Assembly: GCF_015477765.1 (NCBI RefSeq)
Contig: NZ_JADLQQ010000006.1
Location: forward strand, 1 to 64,000
Origin: Nocardia transvalensis
Lineage (GTDB): Bacteria > Actinomycetota > Actinomycetes > Mycobacteriales > Mycobacteriaceae
Direction: 5' to 3'
Length of the DNA stretch: 64,000 nucleotides
Below, in pieces: positions 1 through 12,102 of the stretch (its first letter is position 1; every line of letters starts with the position of its first letter). Made by a program: the position numbers and the translations under genes. The notes beneath the pieces are model-generated. The model made no database searches and was not told where the DNA came from. It saw nothing but the letters and a program-made list of their open reading frames with translations.

Positions 1-840
<840 letters not shown>

Positions 841-851
841 GCCGATTCGGT

Positions 852-882
852 CCGGGTCACTGGGGAGAACTCGGTGACCCGG
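852..882 (+). other. Hairpin in the rpoB-rpoC spacer
   Basis: A perfect 9-bp inverted repeat (CCGGGTCAC at 852-860, GTGACCCGG at 874-882) with a 13-nt loop lies in the 100-bp gap between rpoB and rpoC. No T-run follows, so it is unlikely to terminate strongly. It could be an RNA processing or stability element of the rpoBC message; that role is inference. Confidence 0.45.
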
Positions 883-940
883 GCATTGGAACCAGCGAAT
901 TTTGCTCAAAACTCAACCCGAACAGGGGAAAGGAAGTTAC

Positions 941-4894
<3,954 letters not shown>

Positions 4895-4914
4895 TCGGTA
4901 GGTAGCCAACCACT

Positions 4915-4951
4915 TTCGGCCCTCGCTCCGAGCTTCGGAGCGGGGGCCGAA
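4915..4951 (+). terminator. Hairpin terminator after rpoC
   Basis: A 17-bp stem with one G-U wobble and a 3-nt loop (left arm starting TTCGGCCCTCGC, right arm ending GGGGGCCGAA) begins 20 bp after the rpoC stop. The tail GTGCTTCTAT is only weakly T-rich, as is common in actinobacteria. It probably ends the rpoBC transcript. Confidence 0.75.
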
Positions 4952-5058
4952 GTGCTTCTATGGAGTGTCGCCTTCTGGCAGGTTGTCGGTGCCCGTAGCT
5001 AGAGTCCTACTGCCGGGGCGGTCCCGCCGTCGGCGCCGATACATAGGGGGATCAACGG

Positions 5059-5499
5059 ATGAACGACGCAACACACGAAAACCGTTTGCGCGGGCTCGAG
5101 ACCTTCGCCCAGACCACCGCAGTCGACATCGCCGACATCAAGACCACACTCGGCCAGCACACGCAGATGTTGGGGCAGCACACGGAGATGCTGGGCCACC
5201 ACACGGAGATGCTGGGCCAGCACACGGAAATGCTGGAGCAGCACACGGAGATGCTGATCGAACTCAAACAGGTCGGCGATGCTCGGCATGCGGCGGCGAT
5301 GGGCAAGCTAGCCGAACTCGAGCAGGTCGGCGATGCTCGGCATGCGGCGACGATGGGCAAGCTAGCCGAACTCGAGCAGGTCGGCGATGCTCGGCATGCG
5401 GCGACGATGGGCAAGCTAGCCGAACTCGAGCGGATCGGCGACGCACGTCATACGGCGACAACGACCATGCTTCAAGCGGTGCTCGACAGACTGTCCTGA
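5059..5499 (+). CDS. Tandem-repeat coiled-coil protein of unknown function
   Basis: The 146-residue product has no recognised catalytic domain. After about 30 residues it contains five 7-residue units of the type LGQHTEM (a heptad, so probably helical and coiled-coil), then three and a half 18-residue units of the type VGDARHAATMGKLAELEQ, also helical in appearance. It has no signal peptide, membrane segment or cysteine. The start ATG is preceded by AGGGGG at 5045-5050. The DNA repeats are nearly identical at the nucleotide level, so the copy number is likely to vary between strains. The gene stands alone between two hairpins, downstream of rpoC. An overlapping open frame on the same strand lacks a plausible start signal and was not chosen. 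Confidence 0.7.
   Translation: MNDATHENRLRGLETFAQTTAVDIADIKTTLGQHTQMLGQHTEMLGHHTEMLGQHTEMLEQHTEMLIELKQVGDARHAAAMGKLAELEQVGDARHAATMGKLAELEQVGDARHAATMGKLAELERIGDARHTATTTMLQAVLDRLS
5149..5253 (+). repeat. 21-bp tandem repeat, five units
   Basis: Units begin at 5149, 5170, 5191, 5212 and 5233 and encode the heptad LGQHT(Q/E)M with few substitutions. The exact 21-bp period keeps the reading frame, so changes in copy number would lengthen or shorten the coiled coil without a frameshift. Confidence 0.9.
5272..5460 (+). repeat. 54-bp tandem repeat, three and a half units
   Basis: Units start at 5272, 5326, 5380 and (diverged, partial) 5434. The second and third units are nearly identical at DNA level, which suggests recent duplication. 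The 54-bp period is 18 codons, so the frame of the host gene is preserved. Confidence 0.9.
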
Positions 5500-5517
5500 G
5501 GTCGGTCGAATGCTCTC

Positions 5518-5546
5518 GGCCCCTGCGCTGACCGGGCGTAGGGGCC
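5518..5546 (+). terminator. Hairpin after the coiled-coil repeat gene
   Basis: GGCCCCTGCGC (5518-5528) pairs with GCGTAGGGGCC (5536-5546) with one wobble and a 7-nt loop, 18 bp after the stop codon. No strong T-run follows. It is a likely terminator for the preceding gene. Confidence 0.55.
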
Positions 5547-5627
5547 TGGGCATAGGCGGAGTGTGAGCTCGGCGGCTGTTCATTCTTGCGTCACTGGGGT
5601 GTGGATGATGTGCGGCAGGATGGGAGC

Positions 5628-6695
5628 ATGCGCCGAGGGCATGGGACAGGTGTGGTGGCGTTGGTGGTGGCGGGGGTTGTGGCCGCCGGGGTGATCCCTG
5701 CGGCGGCGGATGGAGTGCGGCAGTTCGATCTGCAGGCGCATCGGGGTGGGTTGGCGTTGGTGGTTGAGAATACGTTGGCTGCCTTTGCTAATGCGGTGGA
5801 GGTTGGGGTGAGCACATTGGAGTTGGATGTGCAGATCACCGGCGATGGGTATGCGGTGGTTACTCATGATCGGGATCCGAGTCCGGCCAAGTGTGTGGAT
5901 ACGGCACCGGCGTTTCCTGGCGATCCGAAGTTTCCGTATGTCCCTGGCGCGACCTATATTCGGGATCTGACGCTGGCGCAGGTGCGCACTATCGACTGTG
6001 GTTCCAAACAATTGGACGGATACCCCGAGCAGCGGACTGTGCCTGGAGCGCGAATGCCGCTGCTGTCGGAGGTTTTCGATCTGGTGCGCGAATACCGGGC
6101 CGACGGGGTGATGTTGAATATCGAAACCAAGGTCGAGGCCGGGGCTCCCGAACAGACCGCTCCCCGTGAGCAATTCGTGGACGTGGTCGCCTCTGAAGTG
6201 CGTCGAGCGGGGATGGAACACCGCGTCACCATCCAGAGTTTCGACTGGGGTGCCTTGATGCGCATGCGGGAGGTGGCTCCCGAACTCCCGATCGTCGCCC
6301 TCACCAATGGCCAACAGTTCCTCCGCGCAGGCGAACCCGGACCCTCTCCCTGGCTGGGCGGAATAGACATCGACGACTTCCCTGGCACCTTGCAGGAGAA
6401 GTACGTCGCCGCAGCCGCATCCTTCGGCGCCGACGCCGTATCCCCCGTGCACGGCGATCCCCAGAACGCAACCGTCGACACCCCCGGCTACCGCCCGTTC
6501 ACCACGCCCGAGCTGGTCCGAGCCGCACACGCTCGCGGGATGCGCGTGGTGCCGTGGACGATCGACGACCGCCCGACGATGACCACCCTGCTGGACCTCG
6601 GCGTAGACGGCATGATCACCAACCGTCCGGACCTGCTCCGCACGGTCCTCTCCGATCGCGGCTGCCCACTCCCGCCCGCCTACCGACGCCCGTGA
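5628..6695 (+). CDS. Secreted glycerophosphodiester phosphodiesterase
   Basis: The product belongs to the GDPD family, which hydrolyses glycerophosphodiesters to glycerol-3-phosphate and an alcohol. Start ATG 5628 gives a 355-residue protein beginning with a basic stretch and a long hydrophobic segment ending in AAADG, a probable Sec signal peptide. After it come the family motifs: QAHRGG (catalytic His and Arg) followed by ENTLAAF, the metal-binding ELDVQIT, VVTHDRDP (second catalytic His), NIETK, and the C-terminal VVPWTIDD and GVDGMITNRPD of the TIM barrel. An in-frame ATG at 5586 would put 14 residues before the signal peptide and is less likely. An extracellular role in phospholipid or teichoic-type glycerol scavenging is inferred from the family and the signal peptide. 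Confidence 0.88.
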   Translation: MRRGHGTGVVALVVAGVVAAGVIPAAADGVRQFDLQAHRGGLALVVENTLAAFANAVEVGVSTLELDVQITGDGYAVVTHDRDPSPAKCVDTAPAFPGDPKFPYVPGATYIRDLTLAQVRTIDCGSKQLDGYPEQRTVPGARMPLLSEVFDLVREYRADGVMLNIETKVEAGAPEQTAPREQFVDVVASEVRRAGMEHRVTIQSFDWGALMRMREVAPELPIVALTNGQQFLRAGEPGPSPWLGGIDIDDFPGTLQEKYVAAAASFGADAVSPVHGDPQNATVDTPGYRPFTTPELVRAAHARGMRVVPWTIDDRPTMTTLLDLGVDGMITNRPDLLRTVLSDRGCPLPPAYRRP

Positions 6696-6716
6696 CCGGC
6701 GCCCCACGCGGCTCGG

Positions 6717-7652
6717 TTACCGGGTCTGTTCGCCTAGGCGGACGGTTACGACGCCGATGAGAATCAGTGCGCCGCCGAGCAGTTGGATGGGCCTGGGCGT
6801 TTCGCCCAGCAGCATCCACGCGAAAAGTATGGCGGCAAGGACCTCGGTCAGCGCGACGAACGAGGCCAGGCGCGAGCCGAGCAATCGCGTGGCGGCGATG
6901 CCGGAGACGTAGGCGAGCGCGGCGGTGACGACCCCGAGGGCGAGCAGCGGCGGCCACCACGATGTGGTGAAACCGGCGAAGACGACCGGCCGCGCCGTGA
7001 CCCGCAGCGGCACGATACCGACGAAGCCGGCCAGCAGAATGGTCAGACCGCCGAGCAGCAGGCCGCCCGTGGCGAGCACCGTACCGGGAACGGTATCCGT
7101 GCCGCGGGCCGAAAGCAGGAAATACGTTGCCGCGCCGAGCATCGCGGCGACGGCCCAGGCGATGCCGATGCCGCTCGTGCTGACCCCGGAGAGCAGATCC
7201 AGGACCAGAAACAGGCCCGCGATTCCCAGCACCGCGCCGAGAATCGTTGCGCTGGTGGGTCGTTGGCCGTGGCATAGCCAGAGCCAGCCCACTACCGCGA
7301 TGGGGGCGGTGTATTCGATCAACAGGGCCGCGCCGACCGTCATGTGCGCGACCGCATTGAAGTACGCCAATTGAGTGCCCGCAACGGCGGCCAGGCCGTA
7401 GGCGACGATCAGGGGAGCATTGCGGCGCAACAGGTCCCAGTCTCCGCGCAGTTGTCGCAGCGCTATCGGCAGCAGTACGACACCGCCGAGCAGCACGCGC
7501 ACGGCGACGACGGCGGCGGGACTCCAGCCCGCATTCATCAGGCCGCGTGCCAGCGCGCCGGACAGGCCGAAGGACGATGCCGACAGCAGGGCGAAGAGCA
7601 GGCCGGTGCGCAGCCGGCTCGGTGTCGAGATGTCATGAGTCATCGTCCCCAT
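6717..7652 (-). CDS. EamA/DMT-family membrane transporter
   Basis: The 311-residue protein has about ten hydrophobic segments in two repeated halves, the layout of the drug/metabolite transporter (EamA, RhaT/YdcZ-like) superfamily. Signatures include the N-terminal FGLSGALARGLMNAG, the mid-protein ALLIEYTAP and ALAYVSGIAATR in the second half, and the closing helix with GGALILIGVV. Family members export amino acids or small metabolites; the substrate cannot be told from sequence. The gene is divergent from a CGNR zinc-finger protein whose start is 39 bp away, so the two share a promoter region and the CGNR protein may control it. ATG 7643 is an alternative start three codons in. Confidence 0.85.
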   Translation of the reverse strand: MGTMTHDISTPSRLRTGLLFALLSASSFGLSGALARGLMNAGWSPAAVVAVRVLLGGVVLLPIALRQLRGDWDLLRRNAPLIVAYGLAAVAGTQLAYFNAVAHMTVGAALLIEYTAPIAVVGWLWLCHGQRPTSATILGAVLGIAGLFLVLDLLSGVSTSGIGIAWAVAAMLGAATYFLLSARGTDTVPGTVLATGGLLLGGLTILLAGFVGIVPLRVTARPVVFAGFTTSWWPPLLALGVVTAALAYVSGIAATRLLGSRLASFVALTEVLAAILFAWMLLGETPRPIQLLGGALILIGVVTVRLGEQTR

Positions 7653-7662
7653 GACCCATGAC
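7632..7662. promoter_or_regulatory. Inverted repeat at the start of the EamA gene
   Basis: GTCATGAGTCAT (7632-7643) and ATGACCCATGAC (7651-7662) form two 12-bp arms matching at 11 positions around a 7-bp centre. The element lies over the EamA start codon and just upstream of the divergent CGNR gene. It looks like an operator for a dimeric regulator that could control both genes. Confidence 0.5.
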
Positions 7663-7690
7663 GCTAAGCGGTTGGGGGTAATATGTCAAT

Positions 7691-8221
7691 ATGTCTTTTG
7701 CTCATGACACGGTTGCGGCGCTGGCCGCGGCGGTCGAGCTGGTCAATTCGGCGGAAGAGCCGGATGCCATCACCGAGATCGCGCAGCTGGACGAGTTTTT
7801 CGTCAGGCATGGCTACACCGGCGCACGCGCCCGCGACGCCGAGGAGTTGACGGCCGTGCGTGCCTTGCGCGCGCCCCTGCGCCGGCTTCTCACCAGCGAC
7901 CGCGACAGCGCGGTCGGGCTGGTGAACGAGATTCTCGCCGAGCATCGGGCGGTGCCCCAACTGGTCCGGCACGACGACCTCGACTACCACGTCCACGCGG
8001 TCCCGTCCGACGCTCCGCTGCCCGTCCGCATCGCGGTGGAAACCGCCATGGCCATGATCGACCTGATCCGGGAGGACGAACTGAGCCGCCTGTCGATCTG
8101 CGCCGACGAATCCTGCGAGGGCATCGTCCTGGACATGTCCCGCAACCGCTCCCGCCGCTACTGCAGCATCGCCTGCGGCAACCGCAACGCCGTCGCCGCC
8201 TACCGGGCTCGCCGCAGGTGA
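7691..8221 (+). CDS. CGNR zinc-finger (ABATE domain) putative regulator
   Basis: The 176-residue protein has the two-part layout of ABATE/CGNR proteins. The N-terminal helical domain has the family's usual opening (a hydrophobic helix then LVNS), and the C-terminal zinc finger has CADESCEGIVLD, RRYCSIACGNR and a closing basic AAYRARRR. Four cysteines (CxxxxC and CxxxC) are positioned to bind zinc, and CGNR gives the family its name. Such proteins are presumed stress-related transcriptional regulators. A TAATAT box at 7679-7684 sits 6 nt before the ATG, so the mRNA is probably leaderless. The divergent EamA exporter is the likely target. Confidence 0.85.
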   Translation: MSFAHDTVAALAAAVELVNSAEEPDAITEIAQLDEFFVRHGYTGARARDAEELTAVRALRAPLRRLLTSDRDSAVGLVNEILAEHRAVPQLVRHDDLDYHVHAVPSDAPLPVRIAVETAMAMIDLIREDELSRLSICADESCEGIVLDMSRNRSRRYCSIACGNRNAVAAYRARRR

Positions 8222-8241
8222 GCGTCACCTGCGAAATCGAG

Positions 8242-8272
8242 TTGAGCCGGGCCCGGAGGCCGGTGTTAGGGT
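8242..8272 (+). promoter_or_regulatory. Promoter of the exporter leader
   Basis: TTGAGC (8242-8247) and TAGGGT (8267-8272) are separated by 19 bp. The -10 box ends 7 nt before ATG 8280, which predicts transcription starting at that ATG. The bases just before the -35 (GCGAAATCGAG) contain an AT-rich patch, as at WhiB7-dependent promoters, but the match is too weak to claim. Confidence 0.5.
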
Positions 8273-8279
8273 AGCGGTC

Positions 8280-8309
8280 ATGTTCTCCCCGGAGGCTTCC
8301 AGACGCTAG
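8280..8309 (+). CDS. Nine-residue leader peptide upstream of the chloramphenicol-type exporter
   Basis: The short frame ATG to TAG at 8280-8309 encodes MFSPEASRR and starts exactly where the upstream -10 box predicts the RNA to begin. Its stop codon overlaps the first base of a strong hairpin (8309-8336). A leaderless mini-ORF ending at a hairpin, about 155 nt before an antibiotic exporter gene, fits a ribosome-stalling leader peptide as known for inducible chloramphenicol resistance genes. Function is inferred from position. Confidence 0.55.
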   Translation: MFSPEASRR

Positions 8310-8394
8310 CCGTCGGGTGCGTTGCACCCTGACGGCCTTCGAGCGTGACAACCCTTGCCACCGAATGACTTCGGTGTCGTTGTGCTGCCGTCGG
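8309..8394 (+). promoter_or_regulatory. Attenuator-like alternative hairpins ahead of the exporter
   Basis: Hairpin 1 pairs 8309-8320 (GCCGTCGGGTGC) with 8324-8336 (GCACCCTGACGGC, one bulged T). Hairpin 2 pairs CACCGAA 8359-8365 with TTCGGTG 8370-8376. The 3' arm segment GACGGC (8331-8336) could instead pair with GCCGTC at 8387-8392, so hairpin 1 and a longer-range structure exclude each other. A ribosome stalled on the leader peptide would block hairpin 1. No T-run follows, so control might be translational or Rho-dependent. Confidence 0.55.
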
Positions 8395-8464
8395 CTGTCG
8401 GTCCTCCTGCCCCTGGCCTTGTGCCGGGCGGTAAGTCCTTGCTGTACGAAGCTTTCGGAGAGAT

Positions 8465-9685
8465 ATGCCAGTCGTGGTATTCGTCCTGGCTGCTGCGGTT
8501 TTCGCGCAGGGGACGTCGGAATTCATGTTCTCGGGCCTGCTTGCACCCATTGCCGCCGATATCGGTGTGTCGATCGGTGCGGCGGGCCTGCTGACCTCGT
8601 TGTTCGCCCTCGGAATGATCATCGGCGCACCGCTGATGGCAATGACTGCGGGCCGCTGGTCGACGCGCCGGGCGCTGGCCGGGTTTCTGCTGGCCTTTCT
8701 CGCTGCGCACGTCATAGGGGCGTGCACAACGTCATTCGCGATACTGCTGATCACCCGCGCGGTGGCCGCGATCGCCAATGCCGGATTTCTCGCCGTCACA
8801 CTCGCGGCGCTGCCCGCTCTGGTCGGGAACGCCCGGGTCGGCAGGGCAACCTCGAGCGTGCTGGCCGGGGTGACCCTGGCCTGCATCGTCGGCGTCCCCG
8901 CCGGCACGCTGCTCGGCCAGATCTGGGGCTGGCAGTCCGCGCTGTGGGCGGTCGTCGTGGTCGGATTGCCCGCGCTGGCCGCTACCTGGCGCCTCGTCCC
9001 GCCGACCGGATCGCCGGGTGGGGCCGAGTCGGCTCTCGACCCGCTCCGGCACGAGTGGCGCGCTCTGGGCGACCGTGCGGTGCGCACCGTCCTGTGCTGC
9101 GGGGCGTTGGTGAACGGTGCGACCTTCGCGGCCTTCACCTATCTCGGCGTTCTCGTCACCGATGCCGGGCATGCTGCGCCGCAGTGGATTCCGGTAGCTT
9201 TGGCGCTGTTCGGCATCGGCTCGTTCCTCGGCGTCACCGCGGCGGGTCGCTACGCCGACCGGTACGCCCACCCCATCGTCACCGTCGGTGCGGGAGCGCT
9301 CGTTCCGGTGTGGGTCGCCACGGCGTGTGCGGCCCGATGGCTGCCGAGCCTGCTCGCCATGACCCTCGTTGCGGGCGTTGTCTCGTTCGCGGTCGGATCC
9401 ACGGTGATCGGCCTGATCGTCCGGACCGCTGCGGCCACCGCCCCGCGGCTCGGTGGAGCGATGGCGACCACCGCGTTCAATGTCGGTGCCGCCGTCGGTC
9501 CGGCGGCGGCGGGACTTGCGATCGGCGCGGCCGGTGCCGCGACGGCGGCCGTCTGGATCAGTGCCGTTCTGTCGTCCGTCGCGGCGGTGACGATCCTGCT
9601 CGCTCGGCGCAGGCAACGGCGCGAAGTGCACGACGGCACCGACCGTCCCGTGGACAACACCGTCCGCGCGGGGTATGAAAATTAG
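8465..9685 (+). CDS. cmx: Cmx/CmrA-type chloramphenicol efflux MFS transporter
   Basis: The 406-residue product has about twelve hydrophobic segments and the N-terminal signature of the Cmx/CmrA/CmlR actinobacterial group: VFAQGTSEFMFSGLL, then AAGLLTSLFALGM and GAPLMA. Proteins of this group pump chloramphenicol out by proton antiport. GGAGAG lies 3 nt before ATG 8465. The C-terminal tail is charged and cytoplasmic. The 240-bp leader upstream has a mini-ORF and competing hairpins, so induction by translation inhibitors is likely. The next gene starts 29 bp after the stop and may be co-transcribed. Substrate is inferred from the family. Confidence 0.85.
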   Translation: MPVVVFVLAAAVFAQGTSEFMFSGLLAPIAADIGVSIGAAGLLTSLFALGMIIGAPLMAMTAGRWSTRRALAGFLLAFLAAHVIGACTTSFAILLITRAVAAIANAGFLAVTLAALPALVGNARVGRATSSVLAGVTLACIVGVPAGTLLGQIWGWQSALWAVVVVGLPALAATWRLVPPTGSPGGAESALDPLRHEWRALGDRAVRTVLCCGALVNGATFAAFTYLGVLVTDAGHAAPQWIPVALALFGIGSFLGVTAAGRYADRYAHPIVTVGAGALVPVWVATACAARWLPSLLAMTLVAGVVSFAVGSTVIGLIVRTAAATAPRLGGAMATTAFNVGAAVGPAAAGLAIGAAGAATAAVWISAVLSSVAAVTILLARRRQRREVHDGTDRPVDNTVRAGYEN

Positions 9686-9714
9686 AACTTGTTTCAATTC
9701 CGACGGGAGTGGTG

Positions 9715-10185
9715 ATGGACGACGCGGCGCTGGGTGACATGGTGATGGCCGGGTTCAAGAAGCTGGGCTTCATCCGGTTCGCGGGGATCGAGGGGGCGGA
9801 CTATCGGGCCGGACGCAATGTGGTGACCATGGTGCCCAAGCCGGAACATCTCAACCACAACGGGGATCTGCACGCGGCGATGTTGTTCGGACTGGCGGAG
9901 ACCGCGGCGATGGGGGCGTCGGTGTCCGGGATCGTCGACCTGATGGGGGAGACGTTCATCGTGGCCCGCGACGGCCGGATCGAATACCGGGCCCGTGCCA
10001 AGGGGGAGGCGGGTCCGTTCGCGGCTACCTCGGAATTGACTGCGGCGGAGGTCGATCGGATGCGCGCCGAGATTCGCGCGCGCAATCCGATCGAGCTCGC
10101 GGTGCCGGTCGATATTACCGACGGCACCGGAAAGACGGTCGCCGCGGCGACTTTCACCGCGGTAATACGCCCCCGGAGGCAATGA
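9715..10185 (+). CDS. Hotdog-fold thioesterase-like protein
   Basis: The product is about 156 residues and reads as a PaaI/DUF4442-type hotdog protein: the segment HLNHNGDLHAAMLFGLAET has the family's conserved asparagine/glycine turn followed by the long central helix, with beta strands (RIEYRARAKGE, VPVDITDGTG) after it. Related enzymes hydrolyse acyl-CoA thioesters; the substrate is not evident. ATG 9715 follows GGGAG (9705-9709) by 5 nt. Two GTG codons at 9709 and 9712 are also in frame, but 9709 overlaps the Shine-Dalgarno sequence. The 3' end overlaps the convergent neighbour by 32 bp. Confidence 0.72.
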   Translation: MDDAALGDMVMAGFKKLGFIRFAGIEGADYRAGRNVVTMVPKPEHLNHNGDLHAAMLFGLAETAAMGASVSGIVDLMGETFIVARDGRIEYRARAKGEAGPFAATSELTAAEVDRMRAEIRARNPIELAVPVDITDGTGKTVAAATFTAVIRPRRQ

Positions 10186-10807
10186 AGCTGTTCACCGACT
10201 GGAGCGCGGTGTCCAGGGCGGGCTGGCCGCCGCTGGCGTAAAGCCCTGCGGCGCCGCCGATCAGCCCGCCGAGCACGGTGGTGATCGGGACGGTGATGAA
10301 GTCCAGGACGAACAGGCCCGCGGGGAATCCGACCACGAATCCGATGGCCGCGCCGATCGCCGCGCCCGTTGCCACGGCGGGCAGGTTGGCCTGTACGACA
10401 TCGAACAGCCTTTGCTGGGCGTCGATATCGCGCAGCGGTGTCGAGGTTTGGGCGGCCGGCGTCAGTGTCAGGCGCCGGCCCGCCTCCTCGATGGTGGGTG
10501 TGAGCTCGATGCGCTTACCGGCGATGTCGTAGCGCAACGGCACGCTCGCGATCATCTGTCCCGAATCATCTGTCACCGCAATGGATTCCGCATCCCACGT
10601 GGCCAGGAACCGCCCTGCCTGAAGAGTGCTCACCGCAGCCCTGCTGTCCGGGGTCAATCCCACCTGATACCCGACCCCGTGATCGGTGCCGTTCACCCCG
10701 AGCCCGGGCCGCTCGGCAGGCACCGGATCCGCCCCCGCCACACCCGCGGTCACCGTCGTCGCGCTCAGGCAGAGCACAGCTGTCGCAATGGCTTTCGTGA
10801 TCCTCAT
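10154..10807 (-). CDS. Secreted protein with glycine-rich hydrophobic C-terminal segment
   Basis: I do not recognise a catalytic family. Start ATG 10807 is preceded by GGGAGAGAAG and begins MRITKAIATAV with a Sec-type signal peptide ending near VAGADP; a longer upstream frame lacks these signals. The 217-residue protein has a soluble beta-rich middle (residues about 40-125) and then small-residue hydrophobic stretches (ATGAAIGAAIGFVVG and GGLIGGAAGLYA) that resemble glycine-zipper membrane segments. Proteins with this layout are common and uncharacterised in Nocardia. Location is probably cell envelope. Its end overlaps the end of the convergent thioesterase gene. Confidence 0.65.
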   Translation of the reverse strand: MRITKAIATAVLCLSATTVTAGVAGADPVPAERPGLGVNGTDHGVGYQVGLTPDSRAAVSTLQAGRFLATWDAESIAVTDDSGQMIASVPLRYDIAGKRIELTPTIEEAGRRLTLTPAAQTSTPLRDIDAQQRLFDVVQANLPAVATGAAIGAAIGFVVGFPAGLFVLDFITVPITTVLGGLIGGAAGLYASGGQPALDTALQSVNSFIASGGVLPR

Positions 10808-10899
10808 CAACACTTCTCTCCCATAGCAATTTCGGACGAACCTACCGGCTGCCACCCGCCAGCAGAAGAGTTGCTGCACGGCGCATATGGGCAATGAGG

Positions 10900-10933
10900 C
10901 CCCGTCGCCCGGCCTGGCGGCCGGGCGACGGGG
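10900..10933 (-). terminator. 15-bp perfect stem terminator after the aldo-keto reductase
   Basis: CCCCGTCGCCCGGCC (10900-10914) pairs perfectly with 10919-10933 around a TGGC loop. It lies 64 bp beyond the stop of the minus-strand aldo-keto reductase gene and upstream of the next minus-strand gene, so it should separate their transcripts. It has no T-run on either strand. Confidence 0.7.
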
Positions 10934-10996
10934 ATGCGGAGTTGTGCGCGCGGGGAGGTGGAGATATTCCCTGTCGTGGGGGCTCTCCCTCAGGGC

Positions 10997-12001
10997 TCAC
11001 CGCTCGCTGTCGAGCATTGCCATCTGTGCGGCGTCGTATCGGCCGCCCGCGACCTGGTCGGCGGGGACCGCGGATTCGATTGCCGCCAGTTCCTCGTCCG
11101 AGAGCTCGATCGCCAGGGCGCCGACCGCTTCCGTCCAGCGGTGGGGGCGGCGGGCGCCGATGATCGGGACGATGTCGGTGCCTCGGGCGAGGACCCACGC
11201 GATCGCCAGTTGGGCGACGGTGACGTCGTGCTGCTCGGCGATGGCTGCCAGCGCCTCGACCAGACGCAGGTTGGCGGTCAGGTTCTCGCCCTGGAAGCGG
11301 GGGCTGTGCGCGCGGAAATCGGTGGCCTCGAAGGCGGCGCCGCGGCGCAGCGAATCGCTGAGCAGGCCGCGCGACAGCACACCGTAGGCCGTGATGCCGA
11401 TGCCGAGCTCGCGCGCGGTCGGCAGGATCTGCGCCTCGATACCGCGCGAGATCAGCGAGTACTCGATCTGCAGATCCGCGATCGGATGCACCGCAGCGGC
11501 CCGCCGCAGGGTCGGGGCACCCACCTCGGACAGGCCGATGTGCCGCACATATCCGGCCTCGACCAGCTCCGCGATGGCCCCGACGGTGTCCTCGATCGGC
11601 ACGGCCGGATCCAGGCGGGCGGGCCGGTAGATGTCGATGTAGTCGACGCCCAGCCGTTGCAGCGAGTACGCGAGGAAATTGCGCACCGCCTCGGGCCGGG
11701 TGTCGACACCGCCGAAGCTGCCGTCCGGCCCGCGCAGGGCCCCGAACTTCACGCTGAGCAGATAGTCCTCGCGCTTGCGATCGGCGAGGGCGCGGTGAAT
11801 AAGGGCCTCGTTGTGGCCCATCCCGTAGAAATCGCCGGTATCGATCAGATTCGCGCCCGAATCGAGGGCGGCGTGGATGGTGGCGACCGATTCGGCCTCG
11901 TCGGCCTGTCCGTACATGCCCGACATGCCCATCGCGCCGAGCCCGAGGCGGCTCACCTGCGGTCCGGCGGCTCCCAGCTGCACTTTCTCGATATTCGTCA
12001 T
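10997..12001 (-). CDS. Aldo/keto reductase
   Basis: The 334-residue product is a TIM-barrel NADP(H) oxidoreductase of the AKR superfamily. Start ATG 12001 gives MTNIEKVQLG; a longer open frame upstream has no family similarity. It shows the AKR catalytic Asp and Tyr in LIDTGDFYGMGHNE, the catalytic Lys in LSVKFG, and the C-terminal cofactor motif IIGARRPHRWTEA. The catalytic His position of typical members (LHR) reads PAR here (IYRPARLDP), so proton relay may differ, as in the subgroup sharing that motif. It is divergent from an XRE-type regulator 101 bp away, a very common actinobacterial pairing. A terminator follows at 10900-10933. Confidence 0.9.
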   Translation of the reverse strand: MTNIEKVQLGAAGPQVSRLGLGAMGMSGMYGQADEAESVATIHAALDSGANLIDTGDFYGMGHNEALIHRALADRKREDYLLSVKFGALRGPDGSFGGVDTRPEAVRNFLAYSLQRLGVDYIDIYRPARLDPAVPIEDTVGAIAELVEAGYVRHIGLSEVGAPTLRRAAAVHPIADLQIEYSLISRGIEAQILPTARELGIGITAYGVLSRGLLSDSLRRGAAFEATDFRAHSPRFQGENLTANLRLVEALAAIAEQHDVTVAQLAIAWVLARGTDIVPIIGARRPHRWTEAVGALAIELSDEELAAIESAVPADQVAGGRYDAAQMAMLDSER

Positions 12002-12052
12002 ACCTGGAATCCTGCGCCTCGCTCCCAGGATGCGGGAGAGATCGTTCATCGG

Positions 12053-12067
12053 GGGATCGGCGATCCC
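12053..12067. promoter_or_regulatory. 15-bp palindrome between reductase and XRE regulator
   Basis: GGGATCG-G-CGATCCC is a perfect 7+1+7 inverted repeat, 36-50 bp before the regulator start and 52-66 bp before the reductase start. It is a plausible operator for the adjacent XRE protein. Confidence 0.5.
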
Positions 12068-12102
12068 TGGCTGCGCGTCCGCCGCTGGAGCAGAGTGGGG
12101 GC

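Noticed and set aside
4965..5531. A longer plus-strand frame overlapping the coiled-coil repeat gene
   Set aside because: It has no ribosome site and gives a cysteine/arginine-rich product; the alternative frame has a good start and heptad periodicity.
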